Below are positions 59,352 to 64,000 of a stretch of 64,000 bases of DNA, one piece after another. Positions within the stretch are counted from its first letter, which is position 1. Every line of letters begins with the position of its first letter. A model generated the notes under the pieces. It did no database searches. It was given only the letters and a program-made list of their open reading frames with translations, and had not been told where the DNA came from. This DNA is from Immersiella caudata. Taxonomy: Eukaryota > Ascomycota > Sordariomycetes > Sordariales > Lasiosphaeriaceae. Made by a program: the position numbers and the translations under genes. The stretch spans positions 5,890,001 to 5,954,000 of the forward strand of contig JAULSU010000001.1 of the NCBI GenBank assembly GCA_030512335.1. The letters are read 5' to 3'.

Positions 59352-60071
59352 ATGACATTCGGCGTAATGCGGCGCGTCTGGCGCCGAGCAGCATCAACGG
59401 GAAAGTCTGCTCCTGGCGCGCCACAGCATTTGACATCCGATGCAGCAACCTCAAGCACGCCCCTCCCCTACAAAAACCATCAACTACATGCGTTTGCTCA
59501 ACAGAACAACATCGGACTGCACAAAAAACCCAACAAGGTCGAAATGCATGCTGGGGAAAAGCGCTTTGGCATCAAAGCGTACTACCACCGTCAGCACCTG
59601 GTCAATCAGCTACACACCGAGAAGCTGGACATCCTTCATCCATTGACTCCGATGCTTGAAAGCCTGTACCGAACCAAAAAGAAGAATCCGCTATGGTCCT
59701 ATTTCCATGAAGCTGAGTTCGCATCTAAGAGCTATGTGCGAACGTCAGCGAAGAAGAAGTGTCGCAGGGCTTTACTTGGGGCACTAAAGGCCAGCGGATA
59801 CCGACCAAATGGAAGGGCCCTCGCTGTTAGGAGTGTTCGTGGCACTGAACTTCGTGGGACTATCAAGATCCTGGTGTTCGATCCGCAGGTGGTTGCGCGG
59901 GTGAATATGCCAATGCTGATCGAGTACCTGACGTTGATACTCAAAGATCATATTATTCCCAGGCTTCGTCGAAACGTCGGCAAAGCCGACACAGACGGGA
60001 CTACGCAGGACGCACAAAGACTCGCAAAGCAGCCCGGCAACCTAACTGCTAAAAAGAGGGCAATACTATAA
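59352..60071 (+). CDS. Basic protein of unknown function, probably mitochondrial
   Basis: A single exon of 239 codons opening at ATG 59352 (MTFGVMRRVWRRAASTGKSA) and ending with TAA. A second Met at residue 6 precedes the basic stretch. The first 30 residues have Arg and hydroxyl residues and no acids, like a mitochondrial presequence. The body is basic (YRTKKKNPLWSYFHEAEF, TSAKKKCRRALLGALKASGY) and ends with a hydrophobic helix-like part (NMPMLIEYLTLILKDHIIP) and a basic tail. The composition would fit a mitochondrial ribosomal or RNA-associated protein, but I do not recognise the family and claim no function. Confidence 0.75.
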   Translation: MTFGVMRRVWRRAASTGKSAPGAPQHLTSDAATSSTPLPYKNHQLHAFAQQNNIGLHKKPNKVEMHAGEKRFGIKAYYHRQHLVNQLHTEKLDILHPLTPMLESLYRTKKKNPLWSYFHEAEFASKSYVRTSAKKKCRRALLGALKASGYRPNGRALAVRSVRGTELRGTIKILVFDPQVVARVNMPMLIEYLTLILKDHIIPRLRRNVGKADTDGTTQDAQRLAKQPGNLTAKKRAIL

Positions 60072-60424
60072 CTGTTGCAGAAAAACGATTTGTACGATAC
60101 AACTGAATAGGTGCTGTGCTGTATCGTAATGGAGAGTGTAATTTATGCCAAGGCCTTCAAAGGTGAACCATTCCGGTTTAGCTCCCGCGGCCAGGTGGGT
60201 CACCCAGGTGAGCATGCTTGGCTGGCTCCAAGCTGCTCATGCCGTCGTCGCAAAACACCACAACTGCTCTTGGAAGCTACTTTGGGCCCCACCTCCTAAC
60301 CGTCAACCGCCGCCACAACGACTTCAGATACCTGTCGCAGTGCATCTAACCGGCACGTCCGCCAATCACAAGGGCAAATACACCAACAGATAGGAGCTCG
60401 CAGCCGCAGGTGCCAGCAGCAACG
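60072..60424. other. Spacer between the 239-aa protein gene and CHS5
   Basis: 353 bases holding a 3' flank and the CHS5 promoter. No feature seen. Confidence 0.55.
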
Positions 60425-61570
60425 ATGCTCGTGTCCCTGACCGTCGGCAAAGTCGACGCCGGCGTCACTGTTCTCCTGACGCCAGATAAGCGCCTGATAG
60501 AATTCCCCTCCATCCTCCTTCCGCCCGACATCTCCTCCGGCTCCATCGTCGACATCACCGTCGCGCGCAACACGGCCTCTGAAGACGCAGCCGAGCGTGC
60601 CTTCCGTGCTCTACAGGACGAGATCTTCTCGTCCTTCGGCGCTGCCGAGCCCGCCACGCCCGTCCTCCGCTGCCGCAACGCAACACAAACCAGCGTCGTC
60701 CTCGAATGGGATCCCATCCAACTCGCCACCGCCGATCTCATCTCCCTGGCCCTCTACCGCAATGGCCAAAAGGCTGGCATCATCCCCAAGCCCCTCGCCA
60801 TGCACTCCACCAAGATTTCGGGCCTCGCTGTCGACACCGAGTATACCTTTCACCTCGTCCTACGTACCACTGCTGGCACCTTCACTTCTGAGCGCGTCAC
60901 AGTGCGCACGCACAAGATGACGGATCTGTCGGGCATCACCATCACCACGGGCATTCTCCCAGCTGCCACCCGCGAGGGCCTCACCAAGGCTGTGGAGCGC
61001 ATCGGCGCGAAGCTTGTCGACGGGGTGCGCATCGATACAACGCATTTCGTCACTACCGAGGGGCGTGGTATCCAGTGGGAGAAGGCCAATGAGCTGAATA
61101 TCCCCGTGGTGCGGCCTGAGTGGGTGGATGCGTGCGAAAAGAACGGCAGGATTCTGGGCGTGACTAAGTTCTATCTGGATGCGATACGGTTCGAAGTACC
61201 GGAGACAAGGTCACCGCAAGCGCCGATGCAGAAGGAGTTGCCGCCGGAGCCGCCTAGGGAGGAGGTGAACAGCCCCAGGTCGATGAAGTCGCCGCCGACG
61301 CCGATTGGCAAGGATGAGAATGAGGCGAGGAAGGAGGAGGCGGTGGATGAGGAGAGTAGTAGTGGAGAGGAGGAAGAGGAGCAGCAGAAGGTGAGGAGTG
61401 CTGGGCAGGATGAACAAAAGGTCTTGGCGGAAGAGGGTCTAGCCGTACGATTGAAGCCAACGGTGATGGATGCGTCGGATGACGAAAGGGAGAGCTCCGG
61501 GGAGAGCTCCGTGGAGAAAGACGGCAAGTCGCCGGGCGGCGGGAGTTCGTTCCAGGACGTGGCGCTTTGA
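60425..61570 (+). CDS. chs5: CHS5, exomer scaffold (chitin synthase export)
   Basis: Scaffold of exomer, the trans-Golgi coat adaptor that carries chitin synthase III and some other cargo to the cell surface. A single exon of 381 aa. The start is the ATG at 60425 (MLVSLTVGKVDAGVTVLL); upstream in-frame codons have no ATG. The N-terminus (about residues 1-75) is the dimerisation part that binds ChAPs and Arf1. A fibronectin type III domain follows at about 75-165 (PVLRCRNATQTSVVLEWDP, VDTEYTFHLVLRTTAG). A BRCT domain lies at about 170-260 (GITITTGILPAATREGL, RPEWVDACEKNGRILG). The last 120 residues are disordered, Glu-rich and Ser-rich, and shorter than in yeast. Domain order is diagnostic. 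Confidence 0.94.
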   Translation: MLVSLTVGKVDAGVTVLLTPDKRLIEFPSILLPPDISSGSIVDITVARNTASEDAAERAFRALQDEIFSSFGAAEPATPVLRCRNATQTSVVLEWDPIQLATADLISLALYRNGQKAGIIPKPLAMHSTKISGLAVDTEYTFHLVLRTTAGTFTSERVTVRTHKMTDLSGITITTGILPAATREGLTKAVERIGAKLVDGVRIDTTHFVTTEGRGIQWEKANELNIPVVRPEWVDACEKNGRILGVTKFYLDAIRFEVPETRSPQAPMQKELPPEPPREEVNSPRSMKSPPTPIGKDENEARKEEAVDEESSSGEEEEEQQKVRSAGQDEQKVLAEEGLAVRLKPTVMDASDDERESSGESSVEKDGKSPGGGSSFQDVAL

Positions 61571-61722
61571 TAACCAGGGCGTTCGGGTAGAGAAGAAGGG
61601 GCATTACCAACATAACGACCGGCACAGGATGTACGACTACTAGACTTCTTGGCGGGCTAGACGGTACCAGAACTGTTATTGCAAGGCGACGACTTAATAC
61701 ACACAGACTTGACGCACCCTCA

Positions 61723-62598
61723 TCACGGCGGAACCTCCTCACCCTTGTAATCCCAACACCTGCCCCTCCGCTCCAGCCCAATCCCCATCACCACCCTCGC
61801 CATCTCCTCCACCGCAACCTCGGGCTCCATCAACACATCATTCCGAACACTCCCCCAAAACTCCCTCGACAACTCCGTCTTGACCGTCCCAGGATGATAA
61901 CTAACCGCCATACACTTCTCTCCTCCCCTCGTGCTCAGCTCCCTGTCCAAACTCCTCGTCAAGCTATGCACCGCTGCCTTGCTAGACCGATAGCTATACC
62001 ATCCACCAAGTTTATTATCCCCAATGCTTCCCACACGCGCTCCCATATTCGTCCAGACCGCGTGCTTCGGTAGTTCTGTCCCTTCCAGATCCATATCTGT
62101 CGACTTTTTCGGCATGTACCCCACGAAATGCTTCATGAGCATCATGGGGCCCAAGACGTTGACTTTGAGCGTCTCCAATGCGTCGTTATAGTTTATTTGG
62201 GAAGTGGACTTCTCCACGTGGAGAATACCGGGGAGACAGAAGGAGAGGTGGAGGTGATGGTGGTCTGGGGGGAATAGGGAGGCGGCGCGCTGGGAGGCGG
62301 AGATGAGGGCGGGTTCGGAGGTCACGTCGACCGAGGGGACAACGGAGAGGCGACCGGAGGGGTCATCGAGGGGGGTGATTAGGTCGGAGAGGAGGGAAGT
62401 GTGGAGGGGGGATGGATCTGGAGAGCGAGTTGTTGCGAGGATGGGGGTGCGGGTGGTGCGGAGGAGGTGGCGAGTCACTTGTGTGGTTGTGTTGTCAGTT
62501 AAACGGTGGTGTGTGTGTAATAGAGGGGATGGGTGAGGTTTACAGTGGAAGCCGATTCCTCGAGAGGACGGGCAGATTAGGATCCAGGGACGGGACAT
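61723..62598 (-). CDS. Short-chain dehydrogenase/reductase (SDR), C-factor-like
   Basis: An NAD(P)-dependent oxidoreductase of unknown substrate. Two exons, 62544-62598 and 61723-62477, with a 66-base intron (GTAAAC donor, ACAAG acceptor) that also keeps the frame open if retained. The product is 269 aa, normal for a classical SDR. It begins MSRPWILICPSSRGIGFH and continues LTRHLLRTTRTPILA; the SSRGIG stretch is the nucleotide-binding glycine motif (an S-S-R-G-I-G variant). The middle part has LKVNVLGPMMLMKHF (the NVLG structural motif). The active site YRSSK (Y-x3-K) lies within SYRSSKAAVHSLTRSLDREL. The C-terminus has YHPGTVKTELSREF, like other C-factor-type SDRs. It converges with CHS5. 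Confidence 0.9.
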   Translation of the reverse strand: MSRPWILICPSSRGIGFHCKPHPSPLLHTHHRLTDNTTTQVTRHLLRTTRTPILATTRSPDPSPLHTSLLSDLITPLDDPSGRLSVVPSVDVTSEPALISASQRAASLFPPDHHHLHLSFCLPGILHVEKSTSQINYNDALETLKVNVLGPMMLMKHFVGYMPKKSTDMDLEGTELPKHAVWTNMGARVGSIGDNKLGGWYSYRSSKAAVHSLTRSLDRELSTRGGEKCMAVSYHPGTVKTELSREFWGSVRNDVLMEPEVAVEEMARVVMGIGLERRGRCWDYKGEEVPP

Positions 62599-62899
62599 TG
62601 CTGTTGTAGAGGCACTTGGTTCTGGACGGGCGAGTTGTGTCGTCCGGGAGTTGAAGCTGAATGTCTCACGACGACGCGAGGGAAGGGAGAACACGCGACG
62701 CCAACAAGCGCTAGTGAAGGATCGAACGAATAGATCTACATCATCAAATTGTCCAACTAAACGCCAGTCATGCCCGTGTCATGGAAGGAGCTAGCCTGCG
62801 TGTGGGTGAGCGAGTGAGACGTCACCCAACGTGTAAGTGTTGGCTTCTGCGCCCTTCATGTAATGCTTTAAGCAACAATGCATGTCATCTTAGCAAGTT
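62599..62899. other. Promoter of the SDR gene
   Basis: An intergenic stretch of 301 bases. GACGTCAC at 62818-62825 is a partial CRE. A frame extending to 62694 reads into the SDR without an ATG and is not considered coding. Confidence 0.5.
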
Positions 62900-62998
62900 G
62901 GGATATTGGCTCAGTTGGTAGAGCGTTGGTCTCATAATATGATCTGGTTAGACATCAGAGTTATCCAAAGGTCGTGAGTTCGAGCCTCACATGTCCCA
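62900..62998 (+). tRNA. Elongator tRNA-Met (CAT) with intron
   Basis: The acceptor arms GGGATAT and ATGTCCC pair, including one G:T. The A box is TGGCTCAGTTGG and the D stem is GCTC/GAGC. The anticodon stem TTGGT/TCCAA closes the loop CTCATAA, with anticodon CAT; the T:T at position 31:39 is also seen in other elongator tRNA-Met. A 26-base intron (62937-62962) follows position 37. The variable loop is AGGTC and the T arm is GTGAG-TTCGAGC-CTCAC, fully paired. The discriminator base is A. A T5 pol III terminator follows at 63003-63007. Without the purine/pyrimidine features of the initiator it reads as elongator Met. Confidence 0.9.
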
Positions 62999-63310
62999 TG
63001 TATTTTTGCCTGTGATCATGACTCGGTCGGAGTCGCCTCCCTTTTTGTTCAAACGGAACGGCAGCATTGTACCTCAACGAAGATATACTGTGAATGTACC
63101 TAGCAAATGCCAAGAATGTAGAGAAGTTACTAACATCGGACTACTGACTGCTTGTATCTATCCCAACGTCTTTATTCATACCAGAGTTATCACATACCAC
63201 CATCCATTACATGACAATTGCATTCATCCATCCATCACCAAAATCGTGCCCAAGTCCAAACGCCAACTCCAAGCCATGCCCAACCAGCCCAACCAGCCGC
63301 CTCCATTCCC
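62999..63310. other. Flank between tRNA-Met and the right-edge gene
   Basis: About 300 bases. It is the 3' UTR side of the right-edge gene on the minus strand; no other feature seen. Confidence 0.5.
63003..63007 (+). terminator. Pol III T-run terminator of tRNA-Met
   Basis: TTTTT starts 5 bases after the tRNA discriminator. Confidence 0.7.
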
Positions 63311-64000
63311 TTAGAGGAACTCACACTCCTCGTCCTCCTCGGGATTCTCTCTGAAGCTGCTGCTCTTTTCACTCAACAGCTCCCTCATGAGCGGCTCAAC
63401 AGTCTCCAACCCACTGGAACCAAGATCCAGCAGCGTCCCTTCACCACCACCGTAGCTAAATCCATACTTCCCACAATACCCATATCCTAGTCCGTACCCA
63501 AACGAACCACTGTGCAACCCACTGTCGCCGCGCCGAGAAGGCACCCGATCCACCGCCACTCCCATACCATGCCCCGCCTTTGCTTTTGCTTGTTCGACCT
63601 CAGCTTTCAGATCCCACAATGAATCACGCTCGTCGTCCTCACTGAGATATTCTCTTCCACCTTCTCCAGCTATGCTCGCGGGAGGAGTGAGATCCTCTCT
63701 CCTCTTCCACACATCTTTTGTCTCGTCTTGGTAAATCCCTTGTATTGCGAGCAAACCCTTGGTGATGTTCTCGAAGATGGGAACCATGGCTTGGAGCCAA
63801 TGGTCATTGTTGCGCTCGATGGACTCGAGTCGCTTGTAGAGGGATTCGAGTTCGCGATCCCGCTGGAGGCGAAGTAATTCGTAGCGGCGGATGAGGGAAA
63901 GGTGGGAGCGGGAGCGGGAGAGATACTGCCTGCGTTTTTGGTGCCGGAGAGGATGGCGGTTGTCGTGATAGAGGTAGGAAGAGCGGCGGCGGGTAAGTTT
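63311..64000 (-). CDS. C-terminal part of an unrecognised protein, cut by the right window edge
   Basis: On the minus strand the frame is open from base 64000 to the TAA at 63311-63313, giving 229 visible residues; the Met at 63787 is probably internal, because upstream codons stay open to the edge and look coding. The N-terminal visible part is very basic and helical (RRYELLRLQRDRELESLYKR, then ESIERNNDHWLQAMVPIFEN), consistent with a coiled coil. The middle is charged (SEDDERDSLWDLKAEVEQAK). A Gly/Tyr-rich stretch (FGYGLGYGYCGKYGFSYGGG) follows, and the end is acidic (NPEEDEECEFL). I recognise no family. An intron near the edge cannot be excluded. Confidence 0.65.
   Translation of the reverse strand, partial: KLTRRRSSYLYHDNRHPLRHQKRRQYLSRSRSHLSLIRRYELLRLQRDRELESLYKRLESIERNNDHWLQAMVPIFENITKGLLAIQGIYQDETKDVWKRREDLTPPASIAGEGGREYLSEDDERDSLWDLKAEVEQAKAKAGHGMGVAVDRVPSRRGDSGLHSGSFGYGLGYGYCGKYGFSYGGGEGTLLDLGSSGLETVEPLMRELLSEKSSSFRENPEEDEECEFL

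Noticed and set aside
62599..62694. Upstream extension of the SDR frame
   Set aside because: No ATG in the extension; the canonical start is 62598.
1..64000. CRISPR arrays, insertion sequences or integrated virus
   Set aside because: No spaced direct repeats, transposase, reverse transcriptase or viral genes were found by eye on either strand.

Overview
The window is nuclear DNA of a filamentous ascomycete, most likely a sordariomycete (Sordariales-like). Almost every recognisable gene is split by short GT-AG introns of 53-136 bases with CTGAC/CTAAC-type branch points. The proteins include a PLS1-type tetraspanin of 225 aa, a 542-aa malate synthase ending in SKL, and a WASP/Las17 homologue. 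Intergenic DNA is GC-rich. There are no operons, CRISPR arrays or prokaryotic signals. The species cannot be fixed from sequence alone. Exon coordinates were worked out by hand and each gene model closes in frame.

Layout. 1-6.3 kb: the 3' end of an unknown gene, V-ATPase subunit E (-), a NIPA-type magnesium transporter (+) and the tetraspanin PLS1 (-). 6.3-33.5 kb is gene-poor: only the MADS-box factor MCM1 (+, 11.6 kb), a Ctr copper transporter (-, 16.0 kb), a C2H2 zinc-finger factor (-, 22.7 kb) and a damaged intron-bearing tRNA-Tyr-like sequence (31.7 kb) stand out from long non-coding stretches of 3.5 to 7.3 kb. 33.5-64 kb is gene-dense: malate synthase (-), fumarase (-), a Gin4/Nim1-type kinase (-), SMC5 (+), an 82-aa lipid-anchor-like microprotein (+), XPF/Rad1 (-), a 71-aa small protein (+), WASP (+), eIF1A (-), an unknown basic, probably mitochondrial protein (+), the exomer scaffold CHS5 (+), a short-chain dehydrogenase (-), an intron-containing elongator tRNA-Met (+), and a gene cut by the right edge (-).

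Most genes are unrelated housekeeping or signalling functions. Functional neighbourhoods are limited. Malate synthase and fumarase, two enzymes of C4-acid metabolism, lie in tandem. SMC5 and XPF, both genome-maintenance proteins, lie near each other with a microprotein between them. The kinase, WASP and CHS5 all act in cell polarity, septum or cell-wall delivery but are not adjacent.

The best candidates for undescribed biology are the N-terminally lipidated-looking microprotein at 49.8 kb, with a perfect CRE palindrome upstream; several introns whose retention would remove a critical domain end (zinc finger 2, the WASP acidic tail); and the long empty flanks of the transcription-factor genes.
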